From NCBI GenBank assembly GCA_022605955.1, contig JAKCOZ010000009.1:372001-436000 (forward strand): a stretch of DNA of 64,000 bases. The letters run 5' to 3'. Position 1 is the stretch's first letter. Each line of letters starts with the position of its first letter. The position numbers and the translations under genes were made by a program. Source of the DNA: Rallus limicola. Lineage: Eukaryota > Chordata > Aves > Gruiformes > Rallidae. Under the pieces are notes generated by a model that made no database searches, had not been told where the DNA came from, and saw only the letters and a list, made by a program, of their open reading frames with translations. Positions 1 through 9,640 of the stretch are shown in pieces.

Positions 1-62
1 TCACAGAATTTAAACCAAACTCTTACACTCACACCCCACCGGCTCCCCTCACAGCCATACAG

Positions 63-183
63 GAGGAGGTGGTGAAGGAAGCCATGCATGAGGAAGCGAT
101 GAAGGAACAGCTCCGCAGGCTCCGCGAGCGCCTGGAGCGGTCTGCTGCGGAGTCACGAAGGCACAGGGAGCTGCTGCAGACTC
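63..183 (+). pseudogene. Truncated copy of coiled-coil gene exon 1
   Basis: This is a near-identical copy of the exon at 13302-13424, encoding a charged helix rich in E, R, K and L. A possible acceptor (catacag) precedes it. The last two exon bases and the GT donor are missing: at 183 the sequence switches from cagactc to an LTR-like repeat. Exons 2-9 therefore do not follow, and the copy cannot make the full protein. The same junction recurs at 19268. Confidence 0.7.
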
Positions 184-540
184 ATTTTAATCACTAACCA
201 ATCAGGGGGGTTGTAAACAGTGTATGTAACCAATTTGCAGTTTTTTAGGTTGCCACGTTTGCAGTCCCTCAATAAATGGCTTCACTTAAAATTCATATCG
301 AATTGCGTGTTGCCCATCGCCGATCTCTGCACTACCCCAGGTGCTCACCAAAGCTGCTCCATCACTCCCCCTCCTCAGCTGCATGGGTGCCCTTGAGGGC
401 CACCCAGCAAGGCCCTATTTCTTCTGAAACAAAAGGAGAAATGGAACAACATGGCAGCCCGGGAGAGGACGAGGGGAATGGGGGAAGGAGCACTAACAAT
501 ATGTTTATCAGAACTCGTTATAATCACTAACCAATCAGTG
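184..540 (+). repeat. LTR-like repeat (family A) with AATAAA, plus copied gene tail
   Basis: This block contains tandem CCAAT motifs, an AATAAA followed by tggcttcact, and then a tail shared with the terminal exon and 3' UTR of the coiled-coil gene (385-455 resembles 15951-16026). Copies on the plus strand lie near 16045-16250 and 19269-19540. Diverged antisense copies lie near 9.4 and 20.3 kb, and those keep a TATA-like element upstream of AATAAA. The TATA-AATAAA layout suggests an endogenous retroviral LTR. The family name is unknown to me. Confidence 0.55.
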
Positions 541-985
541 GGTTACTGACCCTGAGCAAAGAAACCAGAGAAGAGTTAGGCCTGTCTCCTGATGTGTCTT
601 CTCTCAGATGCCCAGCCATGTGTGTTTCAGTTCCCTGCAGGGAGGTGGAGGCTAAGCCCTACGCACTCCTTCCTGGGGCAAACAGCAGGGCTGTCTGCAC
701 TTCTCCTGACACTTGGGGCCTTTGGCCAGAGCTCTGGCACAGTGCAGCTCTCCCAGTTCCCCCTTACAGCTAACAGCTAACCTGTCCACACACAGGTTTC
801 TGTGGACAGGGGACGACAAAAGCCAGTTGCCCACAGTCCCCTTCCTGCCAGAGTTGAGGCAGGACTGCTTCCAGGGGTGCCCCCTTCTCCTTTCCCATTG
901 CTTTGCTTTACAGGCCTGCAGTGGGAGAAGAGGAAGCAAGTTTGCCCCCTGCTCTCCTAATCCCTCTCCTGTCCTCCCCCTCCAG
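541..985 (+). other. Intron-like duplicated sequence, no gene recognised
   Basis: I see no conserved reading frame here. Positions 861-941 recur almost unchanged at 1254-1331, a direct duplication about 393 bp apart. The stretch ends in a polypyrimidine tract and CAG acceptor (about 960-985) that serves the terminal-exon copy at 986. Confidence 0.45.
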
Positions 986-1127
986 GAGATTTCTTCTGTT
1001 GCTCGCCTTTCTGCAGATCATCCTCCTCACTGTGGCCCTACTGGAGAGGGACATCCTTCAGTGGGGCCTACCACCAAAGATGGCAGTTGCCCTTGGGGGT
1101 CACCCAGCAAGGCCCTATTTCTTCTGA
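986..1127 (+). pseudogene. Copy of coiled-coil gene terminal (membrane-anchor) exon
   Basis: Homologous to the exon at 15855-15996: same acceptor, same frame (first base completes a split codon), same length of 142 nt, and stop at 1125-1127. It encodes a hydrophobic segment (FLLLLAFLQIILLTVALL) followed by a short polar tail. Several differences from the 15.9 kb copy are conservative (F to L, G to A, S to R) and the frame is open. Upstream coding exons are not present nearby, so it is most likely an orphan exon from a broken duplicate. It could still be spliced if a promoter and exons lie outside the window. Confidence 0.6.
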
Positions 1128-1253
1128 AGCAAAAGGAGAAACAGAACAACATGGCAGTCCCCTTGGTGCCAGAGTTGAGGCAGGAGTAGACTGAGCGGAG
1201 GCCCTTGCCAGATGATGGCCCCGTTGCAGCGGCAGCGAAAGAGGGCGGCACAC

Positions 1254-1331
1254 TGGACTGCTTCCAGGGGTGCCCCCTTCTCCTTTTCCATTGCTTTGCT
1301 TTACAGGCCTGCAGTGGGAGAAGAGGAAGCA
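1254..1331 (+). repeat. Second unit of local direct duplication
   Basis: The block ctgcttccaggggtgccccc through gagaagaggaagcaag repeats 861-941 with very few changes. Both units hold a tttgctttacag acceptor-like site. The repeat continues the mosaic rather than forming a tandem array. Confidence 0.6.
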
Positions 1332-1538
1332 AGCTGGCAGCAGCAGTCCCCTGCCTGGGGAAGACCATGCCAGCACTACAGCCCAGTTCTCAGCCTGTCA
1401 CTCCCCTGGGATCAACCTGCCACTCGCCAGTCACCTCTCGGTGGCCATTCTGGAAAGAGGCACAAAACCTCCCTGTGCAGCACGGCTGAATTCGGAGCCC
1501 TGCCGCACAAGGCTCCTGCTTCCCCAAAAGGTCGCTCC

Positions 1539-1712
1539 ATGCGAAGAAGCTCGGCCCGGCAGCCCAGCGACGACTCAGCTCGGCTCTGTGAAGAGCCTGC
1601 CCCTTCCTCCGTTCCATTCCGGCTCCTTGCTTCTTCCGCCCGGCGCAGTCCTGCTCCGCAGCTGCCCTGGTGCCCGTGCCCCGGGGGTCAGTTCCTGAGG
1701 GTCGGTTCCTGA
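1539..1712 (+). other. 57-codon ORF, duplicate of the ORF at 9007
   Basis: An ATG-initiated frame beginning MRRSSARQPSDD is shared with 9007-9180, differing by only a few residues and ending at the equivalent stop. It is serine-, arginine- and proline-rich with no recognised domain. Here it is separated from the CpG-island promoter and attached to other mosaic sequence. It may be a copied first exon or simply a frame that is open by chance in GC-rich DNA. Confidence 0.3.
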
Positions 1713-1727
1713 GGCACAATGGGAATG

Positions 1728-2075
1728 TGTTTTAGAAACTATGGAGTAAAATGTAAAGACAATGTGCAGAAGAAAAGGTAAAAAGCTCACTTAGAGGAAG
1801 ACATCCAGCCTTCATCCCTGAAGACCACCAGAAGACCCCCTGAGTGTCACTGACCATGCTCTATCTGTGAGGAGTTAATGTAAATGACTTCCTGGAAGTA
1901 ATTTGCATAACCCTGCCTTTTCATGAACATGTATAATCAATCTGTATAAATATGAGAAATTTGTCTTTAAATGGCACACACAATCCCCTGTGTCCCCAGC
2001 ACTGCAGGAAAGAATACCTGCTTAATAGTCACCAGGGCTAGTGAGTTTTGATTCTGGCTTTTCGAGGCTTCAACA
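1728..2075 (+). repeat. LTR-like element (family C)
   Basis: Begins tgtgttttag and ends cgaggcttcaaca. It contains a TATA-like tgtataaatatgag at about 1940-1954. A second copy at 41486-41848 shares the blocks atccagccttcatccctgaa, cctggaagtaat and ataaatatgagaaatttg, and a partial copy lies at 19540-19690. Size (about 350 bp), TG...CA ends and the TATA box fit a retroviral LTR. No internal retroviral sequence adjoins it. Confidence 0.5.
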
Positions 2076-2520
2076 AACACAAGACACTGACAGAAAACAC
2101 ACTGGTTTTCCTCTCTGGAAAGCTGACCTTCACATCAACTTCTCCCTGTTAAAAATTATTTAGAACTAATTGTGGCCTTCTAAAAAAATCTCTTCAGCAC
2201 CTCCTTCCATGCAGTTAGCCAGCAAATGCAATTGTTCTGAATCCTTCTAGTCAAGCTCTTAAGCAGCAGGGTAGTATGGAAGAATGGCTATCATGGCATT
2301 CTTCCTTCTTTCTCCTAAGTAAAACCACTGGATTCATTTTATCTTAATTATCGTAAAACTGCTAGGAATATTGTTGAGAAAAGACTAATTGCTCTACAAA
2401 GAAGCTTCTCCATTAAGGAAAATAAAAGCTCTGAGACTTCACAAACTACAGGGAAGCAGGCAATGTGGACAAGCCATACGCTTTCAGGTACACAAATTGC
2501 ATAAGCTCTAATCCAGTTAA
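1928..2520. repeat. Segmental duplication copy (pairs with 19540-20132)
   Basis: Nearly identical to 19540-20132 at a constant offset of 17,612 bp, with only scattered substitutions. It starts inside the family C LTR at catgtataatc and ends at atccagttaa. Beyond those points the two flanks are unrelated. Confidence 0.85.
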
Positions 2521-3552
2521 ACCCAAACAAAACCAGAAGAAAAACCAAAAGCCCACGCTAACCCCACCCCCCAGTAAAACCACCCACCCAACACCTAAGC
2601 TGAGCAAAACCAGGAAAAAAAAAGAAGAAAAAACATGACTTACCAAGCCTCTTTGCTCCTTTTCTGAAAGGAGCCTGAACTAGCAAGAACGACAGCACAT
2701 TTTAATCCTGAACTGGGCTCGCTCTCTCGTCCTTCTCTTCCCACTTCCTCCTCCCACTCACCAGCTTCTCTCCAGACCAACAGGCACAAACGCTGACCCA
2801 GACCACGATAGGTCCAGTCCAGATAAAGGCGCCGGCATCCCCAGCCCCGGGGTTACGCGTGACCTTCTCACGGGGAACACCAGCTCCTCAGCTCTCGCCT
2901 TCAGCAGGGAAAGAAGAGAAAAAACGAACCTGACAGTTTACCTCCACATGCTATTAGCACGGTACTACTTTTTATAAAAAGCAGGTCACCATGAGTGGCC
3001 AGTGTATAAATGAAATAGCAAGAAGTGACCTCTGAATGGAACCCTGACCCGTAAGACTATTCCGCAGTTAATACTGTTTTGTAAAAGGAAAGGAAAATGG
3101 GACGAGGTCCCCTACCTGGATTTACTCTTTTACTCTAGAGAAAAATCAGAGTGAATAGAGAACGCAAACCCATTAACCAAGAAATGTCTCTTACGATCAA
3201 CGACAAAAAGCTTCAAGGACCTTGCTCTGCAGGTACAGCTTCCAAAACATGCTGGAAGCATTTGGCATTAAAAGGAATTGACAGAATTAGATATCGCTAC
3301 CACTCCCCCGATAATCCCTGCTGTACCTTCCTCTGAGCAAGCAAGATTTCAAATAAGCTAAAACCAGGGGGCGAGAAAAAACAAGAAAAAGAAGAAGAAA
3401 AGAAAAGAAACAGGTTACATTTCTGGTGGATACATGAGCAACGTTCTCAGTTTCCAATAAACAAAAGGGAAAATTGGAATTACAACGGCAAGTATAAGGG
3501 GAACCACAGGAAAAGGGGAAAACTGGCCCTTCTTACAACCCTGGAATTCGCA
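2521..3552. other. No gene seen; A/C-rich sequence
   Basis: Starts with an A/C-rich, G-poor tract (about 2520-2640), then unique-looking sequence with a small pyrimidine-rich patch at 2720-2770. Short frames show no recognisable domain. Confidence 0.4.
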
Positions 3553-4110
3553 ATTTGGAAGAAATAAAAAGAACCCCATGCAAGAACTGAGCCCATCAGG
3601 GCCAGAAAAGAAAAATTAAAGAAACCCGCAAGCCGCAGAAACCACTACAACCCAATTAAAAATAAAATAAAATTAAAAAACCCCACACAGGAAAAAAAAA
3701 AAACCCAAAACAACTAAATGCCACAAAAACCACAGCAGGAGCCCCAAGCCCTCCTCTGCCAAAACAACCCCACGAGCCACAAAACACACAAGCCGACAGG
3801 AAAGAGAGACGCAAACCCCACACGCACCCCCCGCAGCCCCAAAAACACGCCAGCCCCAAACAACTCAACCCCACCACGAGGCTGCCGTGCGCTGCGCCAC
3901 ACGGCCGCAGTACCGCGGCGTGTCCGCCAGGCGGCAGCACCGAGCGAACGGGGAAACCCGGCCTTTCTGACAGCCCTGCAAGTCGCAGCGTGGAAAAGAA
4001 AATTCAAACTCCTCCATTCCTGTACGTTCCACAAAGTCCAATGCCCATAACGGGAATGAATCCAGTCTCTAAATTGAAGACATACATTCTTTTCCAAAAT
4101 GGGGCACTGT
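3553..4110. repeat. Mosaic block shared with the CpG-island region
   Basis: Positions 3553-3650 resemble 7455-7545, the short string aaaaacacgccagccccaaa recurs near 7550, and about 3900-4110 is nearly identical to 8480-8672. The latter piece runs from ccgcagtaccgcggcg to ccaaaatgggg. At 4110 this copy continues into retroviral pol-like sequence, whereas the 8.5 kb copy returns to promoter DNA. Confidence 0.7.
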
Positions 4111-4145
4111 TGTATAAAAACCAAATGATACAAGAAGTTCCCCCA

Positions 4146-5300
4146 GAAAGAAGGGGTGCAGTGGGCCCTGCCCTATGGGAAACCGACATCCCAGGAAAGC
4201 CTACATTAGCACAGCCAGCGAATGCTGAATGGAAAGAAAGTGCAAAACCAGTTAGGATTAAACAATACCCAATTGCACCTCAGGCAAAACGGGGAATTAA
4301 AAGATTGATCCAGCAATTTTTCGAAATAGAAGATTTTTGACGTGTGTCCATCAGAATATAACACACCGTTTTTACCAACAGGACAGCCAAACGGTGAGCA
4401 CAGATTGGTACAGGACCTGAGAGCTATCAATCAAATTGTGAAAGACACGCACCCAGTAGCGACAAATCCTTGGACTGTGTTGACTGCTCTGGAGGAAAAA
4501 TGATCAATGGCTTACAGTGCTTGATTTAAAAGACGCTCTCTTTCGCATACCCCTGGAGAAAGAGAAGTCATAAATTATTTGCTCTTCAGTGGGAGAGTCC
4601 ACAAACCGGGACACGGCTACCCCAAGGATTTAAAAATGCTCTGGCCCAACTGTGGCAGCCAACCCGCAAAGGAACTGGAGATCTGAACAAACAAGGAGAC
4701 GGGGACGCCATGACCAGAACAGCTGCTCTTGCAATAGGCGGCCTGGATACGGCTAACCACTGAACTTTGAAACTTCTGGAGACTTAATGGGTACGAGGTA
4801 TCCAAGAAGAAATCTCAAACAGCAAGCCAAGCTGTACGATATTTGGGCTTGGAGATTTCACCAAGGCAACAAAGGCTGGGGACAGACCCAAAAGAGGCCA
4901 TTTGTGCTATTCCAGAGCCTCGGGCTGGACAGGAACTGAGAGCAGTTCTGGGAATGGCAGGACGGTGTCGGCTCTGGAGCACGCAGTATGGTCTAACCCC
5001 CAAACCCCTGCATGAAGCCCAGAAGCCTATCCCTTTGATATGTAATAGACACCAACAAAAGGCTTTGGGGAAACTTAAGATGACCCTGATGTTCTTGCCT
5101 CTTGCCTGACACCAGTGGCAAGAACCATCATGATCCTTGTTCCACACACAGCAGTCACAGTGTTGGAACAAAAGGGGACGCACCAGCTATCCCCCCTACA
5201 AGGATGATGAAATACCAGGCAGTTCTTACACAACAGAATGGTGCAGCCTTGAAAACAACTCACCTTAGGAGCCCTGCCGTTTTCTTGACTGCTACACTGG
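4146..5300 (+). pseudogene. Degenerate class-I (gamma-like) retroviral pol
   Basis: A remnant of reverse transcriptase from an endogenous retrovirus. Visible motifs in order are QDLRAIN at 4411-4431, LDLKDA (palm, first catalytic-Asp region) at 4520-4537, LPQGFK at 4617-4634, and YLGLEIS (connection side) at 4840-4860. These motifs sit in different frames, with a stop at 4338-4340 and further frame changes between 4431 and 4520, so the gene is dead. Part of the region between LPQGFK and YLGLEIS is missing or scrambled. Weak similarity continues towards the RNase H side to about 5300. The motif set fits gammaretrovirus-like pol of birds; exact family unknown. Confidence 0.8.
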
Positions 5301-7060
5301 AAGAACAACCACTGAAACGTGGCTGTATCGTGGCCATTGAATGTCCATACTCCGAGCGAGATGAGAAGCATGTTCCCAAGGAGGACCCTGTGCAGGAGGA
5401 AAAAGCAGCAGGACACGGGAGTGATGAGGAATTGCAGACAAACAGCCCGGGCCACAGCACAGACAGCCGTAGACTTTGAGGACAGAGAGGGAGCTGACAG
5501 AGAGAGAAAGAGAGGGAGAGTGACCAAGGAAAAAAGTCCAGACAAGCTATAGCAGAGAAAACGAGAACTTAAAAGCTGGGAATAAGGAGCCAGGCAGAAA
5601 CAAATGTGGAAAAGAAACAGATGAAAACACCCAAAAGAACCCCCACAAAGCCCCAAAACCAAAGAAGCTACAAAAAAACCAATGAAACACACCCATAAAC
5701 CTCAGACCCTACCAGAAAAGCCACGGAACCCTGTCACTCTAGAAGCAATTAGGAAAACTCTAAGCTGACCTGGAAGATACTACACCTTTGATCCCCATTA
5801 CTTTATAAGGAAAGCCTACAACTCTCCGTGGACAAGATGCTCACTCTAACCCCAGCTAGAAAAATCTCATCACTAGGCCTGTTAGGAGAAGCAATACTCA
5901 CAGCTCACACCATATATAGCAAAGCCAAGGAAAGCAAAAAAATGAAGTCCCATACACCTAGAACAAAAGAGAAACCATCGTCAAACCAAGAGCAGGTAGC
6001 TAACAGCACTCAGAGACAAACCTGTATCTCGAACGACTGACAAGTAAGAGTAGGTGAACAGGCTCGTAGAAGGAAATAAATACAGACCAAACAGCATAGA
6101 AGGGAAAAATAAAAAGTGTCATTTGATTCAAGAACTTGCAAATCGGCAAAATACATCACAAATTACTTTAGGACGGCCTGTACTAGGCTCAACTGGAAGA
6201 AATCTCCCCTTAAAGGAAATAAAAACTGGCAGTGAAGAGATCCACCATCATATGACAATTATGACATTCAATACAGCCGCAATTTGACTGCGTGAAAGCA
6301 CCGAGTACAGTTATCAATACTTTCCAAGGGAGAAAAATGTTACAGTCACCCGAGTAAAACAGCTTACCTTCTAGGTTATTTCGGTTTTAGTTTAGGATAT
6401 GATTTGGACTTTAAAGGAGTTATAGCAGCTATGAGAATATACCGCACGTTAGGACTCTTAGGAACAAGAGGGTGTGTGCCTTATCGCTAGGGAAAGTTGC
6501 TACGGGCATTTACCTATGATCAGGATTTCCAGGAAATAACAGCAATGTGCTAATCGTTACCCTCCCCTCTTTGTACTGAAAACAAGCAGCACAGTTAACC
6601 AAGGATTTTTATAGAAGAAGAATACAGATAAAGGGAAGCAAGCAAAAGCCAATGGCTGCAAAGGCCAAGCTAAGAAGCCAGCCTTTCTGCGCAATGATTT
6701 CGTTAGAAACTGTCTCAATATGTTGTGCTTTGTACCTGTGGGTGAACACGTCCTGGGCGGAGCCAGCCGATGTGTTGCCCAGCTCTGGAAGAAAAGAAGT
6801 GCCTGCTGATCTGCTTTGTGTAGGGAAGGTCTTGGCGACCGCGACCGCTCAGAGTAGCTCTGCAGAACGAGAAAACACCCATCAGCAGCTGGAAAACCCA
6901 AACCTCAGCCCTCGGCAGCTGAAGCGTCAGCAACCAACAGCAAGCCTCTCCCCGTCCCCGTCCCGAAACTCAGCCCTGCGACTCCCAGACCTGATGCCCA
7001 CCTTGCCCATCGCCACCTCTGTCGGTGGCAAAGCTGTAGCGAGTGGGACAGACAGGCAGA
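5301..7060 (+). other. Probable degenerate retroviral sequence, no intact gene
   Basis: This is A-rich, frame-disrupted sequence downstream of the pol remnant. A 138-codon frame at 6652-7068 has a hydrophobic patch near residues 16-30 that resembles a signal peptide. I recognise no envelope motif, so an env assignment is only a positional guess. Confidence 0.3.
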
Positions 7061-7699
7061 TGGTGTGAGAAAGGAGCTGAAATCACTTGGAACACAAAGA
7101 AACGCACTGGGGCCGCCAAGGAACGCACTGGGGCACGCGCTTTGCACACCTGGATTGCTGCTGGACTGTCTGGTCATGCCTTCCACCTGATCAGGGTAAG
7201 ATGCCCTGTCTCCCCATCAAACTCCATCTCTCGGTATTTTCCTAAGTGCAGGGTTCTCAGGGTTCTCCCTCTCATTCTGTGGCACACAAAGTCATAACCA
7301 TTCTCAACATAACCATTCCCAAAACAGACACCGGATTGCAAAACCTACGTGCTAGGACCCCTCTGCCACACTAGCTGAGGCTGCAGATGCTTGCTGACAA
7401 GGAAACAAAAGGCAGCGCAGAATCTGCACTCCACTTTCATTTACAGTAGTGTGGTAAAGAAATGAAAAGAACCCCATCCACCACCTGAGCCCATCAGGGA
7501 CAGAAAAGAAAAAAAGAATTAAAGAAACCTGCCAGCCACAGAAACCCCACCAAAAACACGCCAGCCCCAAACAACTTCCCCTATCCAACTCAAACAACCC
7601 CACAAGCCCGCACCGACCCCGCTAACCCCAGGCCCAACACTAAGCAAGCCCCACAGAACCCCGATAACCCCAGAACCCAGCGAAAAACACAAGCCCAAA
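7061..7699. other. Transition into CpG island, no gene seen
   Basis: It contains a copy of the 3553-3650 block (7455-7545), then C-rich, A-rich low-complexity sequence leading into the GC-rich island. Frames here are open mainly because of base composition. Confidence 0.4.
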
Positions 7700-8354
7700 A
7701 AAAACCCGCACCGCTTCCTTACCCCCTTCCACGACCCCGCCCAGCACCAAACCCAAACTGCTGCTGAGCGCTGCCCCAAAGCCAGCCCCGGCCCCACGCC
7801 CCGGACACGCTCAGGATGCCCGCGAAGCACCCAGCAGTGCCCCGCGCCGCCCGGCCCCTTCCATGGGGAAGCCACGCCAGGCGCGGGGGAACCAGCCCGG
7901 GCTGACTCGCCTCACCCGTGCCGGCTGCTCGGGGAAAGGAGAGCTCTGGCCTGGCCGGAGCCCCCGAGAACCCGCCGCGACCCCCGGAGCGCAGTGCCCG
8001 CGAACCGCGGAGCCCTCCCGCCCGGCCCAGACACTCCGCCGGAGCCGCGGAGAAAGGGCTCCGCACCGACCGGCTCCGGGAGAACGCCGGCCGCGGCCGG
8101 GGAACGCGCGGCGCCTCGCCGCTCGCGGGCCCCGCACCGACGCCGCGGAGCCCCGGCCCGCCGCGACCGGCAGGGAGCCTTACCGGCAGCGAGCGCGGAG
8201 CCGGCGGCACCAACCAGCACACAGCCGGGACGGGTGGCGAGAAGCGAAACGAATTCCGCGCCGTCCACGTGGAATGCCCGGACATGTACGGGCCTTACGG
8301 CGCATGCACCGAGGATGTTTCCCAGCACAGCGCGGGGCTCCACAACACCCCAGA

Positions 8355-8364
8355 GCGCATGCGC
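8355..8364. promoter_or_regulatory. NRF1-type palindrome GCGCATGCGC
   Basis: A perfect palindromic match to the NRF1 core, flanked by related half-matches at 8299-8309 and 8397-8405. Clustered NRF1 sites are typical of CpG-island promoters. Confidence 0.6.
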
Positions 8365-8479
8365 AGGATACATAGGGCAGCTTCACTGCGCTCTACTGCG
8401 CATGCTCCTTGGTCCTGCGGCACTAAGGCGTCGCGGTCGTTGGGCAACAGCGGCGCCCCTCTTGAAAGCGCTCTGCCGC

Positions 8480-8672
8480 AGTACCGCGGCGTGTCCGCCA
8501 GGCGGCAGCACCGAGCGAACGGGGAAACCCGGCCTTTCTGACAGCCCTGCAAGTCGCAGCGTGGAAAAGAAAATTCAAACTCCTCCATTCCTGTACGTTC
8601 CACAAAGTCCAATGCCCATAACGGGAATGAATCCAGTCTCTGAATTGAAAACATACATTCTTTTCCAAAATG
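8480..8672. repeat. Block shared with 5' flank of retroviral pol (3900-4110)
   Basis: Nearly identical to about 3900-4110. After ccaaaatgggg this copy carries only a short ccccaggaaagcctac match to 4189-4205, then returns to GC-box promoter sequence. The block is AT-richer than the island around it and looks inserted or exchanged. Confidence 0.7.
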
Positions 8673-8724
8673 GGGCTCGAAGTCTTCCTCAGACACCCCA
8701 GGAAAGCCTACTCCCGCCCATCAC

Positions 8725-8756
8725 GCCGCCCCGCCCTAGCCGCAGCTCCGCCCAAT
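8725..8756. promoter_or_regulatory. GC box and CCAAT box
   Basis: GCCGCCCCGCCC at 8725-8736 is an Sp1-type GC box, and CCAAT lies at 8752-8756. The two elements are 16 bases apart, a common core-promoter layout. Confidence 0.5.
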
Positions 8757-8915
8757 CGCGCCTTGTCATTTCACTCCGGACCAGCTCCCCTCCCACTCTA
8801 CCTCCCGGCCGCCCCCTTTCCAGTCCCCGACCAAGCCCCCGAGCCGGCAAGGATCTCAGATCGCGTTGGCCGGGCCCGGCCGCCGCTTGTGTCCGCGCAG
8901 CCGCGGGAACCGAGA

Positions 8916-8925
8916 TTTGGCGGGA
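8916..8925 (+). promoter_or_regulatory. E2F-like site TTTGGCGGGA
   Basis: Matches the E2F consensus TTTSGCGSG and sits about 90 bases upstream of the ATG at 9007. If functional it would suggest cell-cycle-linked transcription. Confidence 0.45.
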
Positions 8926-9006
8926 CCTCTCGGACCGGGGCCCCGCGGGGCCCAGCTCGTCCAGACCGTGCTCCGGGACCGCGGCACGCTCGCTCCCGGC
9001 CGCTCC

Positions 9007-9180
9007 ATGCGAAGAAGCTCGGCCCGGCAGCCCAGCGACGACTCAGCTCGGCTCTGTGAAGAGCCTGCCCCTTCCTCCGTTCCATTCCGGCTCCTTGCTT
9101 CTTCCGCCCGGCGCAGTCCTGCTCCGCAGCTGCCCTGGTGCCCGCACCCCGGGGGTCGGTTCCTGAGGGTCGGTTCCTGA
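9007..9180 (+). CDS. Possible first-exon ORF, 57 codons, unknown
   Basis: An ATG 82 bases downstream of the E2F-like site opens a frame starting MRRSSARQPSDD, rich in S, R and P, with stop at 9178-9180. No domain is recognised. A nearly identical frame exists at 1539-1712, so it belongs to the duplicated material. It could be a complete small protein, the start of a longer spliced product, or merely part of an untranslated exon. No convincing splice donor was found inside the frame. Low confidence that it is translated. Confidence 0.25.
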   Translation: MRRSSARQPSDDSARLCEEPAPSSVPFRLLASSARRSPAPQLPWCPHPGGRFLRVGS

Positions 9181-9379
9181 GGCACAATGGGGCCATATTT
9201 GGGGGCCCACTGGGGAGGCAAACAGTGCTGCGACAGGTTGATTCCAGGGTCTGTGTTTGATTCCATCTTGTGCTTACTGACATACACACAAAAAGGAGCC
9301 TCGAAGCGTCAGACACTGAGGGAAAAGCCATTATCTAACAAGACCGAGACAGAGACTTTGGATCTTGGTTGACTTTGTA

Positions 9380-9640
9380 ATGAAAATTCCAAGTGGAAAA
9401 ACGTAACAATTCTGATATCCCACCAAGGAAACCATGAGGATAGTGAAAAAGGTGGTAGATATGAATTAAGGTGAAGCCATTTATTGAGAAAAAGCACACA
9501 GATTTTATACACTTCTTACTGCAAATGTAGCCATTAAATGACTGCTAATTGGTTACACACACTGATCACACTAAGTTGATTGATTAGTAAATATAACAGG
9601 TTCTGATAAGCATATCTTATACCTAAGCACTATTAGATTC
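9380..9640 (-). repeat. Antisense LTR-like repeat (family A)
   Basis: Read on the minus strand it has an AATAAA followed by tggcttcacc, a TATA-like gtataaaatc upstream of that, and a cttatcagaacctgttat block related to 495-520. It is a diverged, opposite-orientation member of the repeat at 184-540, and it is repeated in the copy B duplication near 20.3-20.56 kb. Confidence 0.5.

Larger units (their letters stand above)
7700..9180. promoter_or_regulatory. CpG island, probable housekeeping-type promoter
   Basis: Strongly GC-rich with dense CpG, in contrast to flanking DNA. It holds three NRF1-like GCGCATGC motifs (8299-8309, 8355-8364, 8397-8405), a GC box (8725-8736), a CCAAT box (8752-8756) and an E2F-like TTTGGCGGGA (8916-8925). 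There is no TATA box. Long frames on both strands here are composition artefacts. The arrangement suits a TATA-less, possibly bidirectional promoter of a broadly or cell-cycle-expressed gene. The best-placed plus-strand candidate is the coiled-coil gene beginning by 13.3 kb, but that link is inference. Confidence 0.65.

Noticed and set aside
5075..5692. 205-codon minus-strand ORF with hydrophobic stretches
   Set aside because: It is antisense to the retroviral pol remnant and the A-rich sequence after it; hydrophobicity comes from T-rich codons.
7994..9166. 390-codon plus-strand ORF and overlapping long ORFs on both strands
   Set aside because: Open on several frames at once because of very high GC; it crosses promoter motifs and a duplicated retroviral-flank block. 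Composition artefact.
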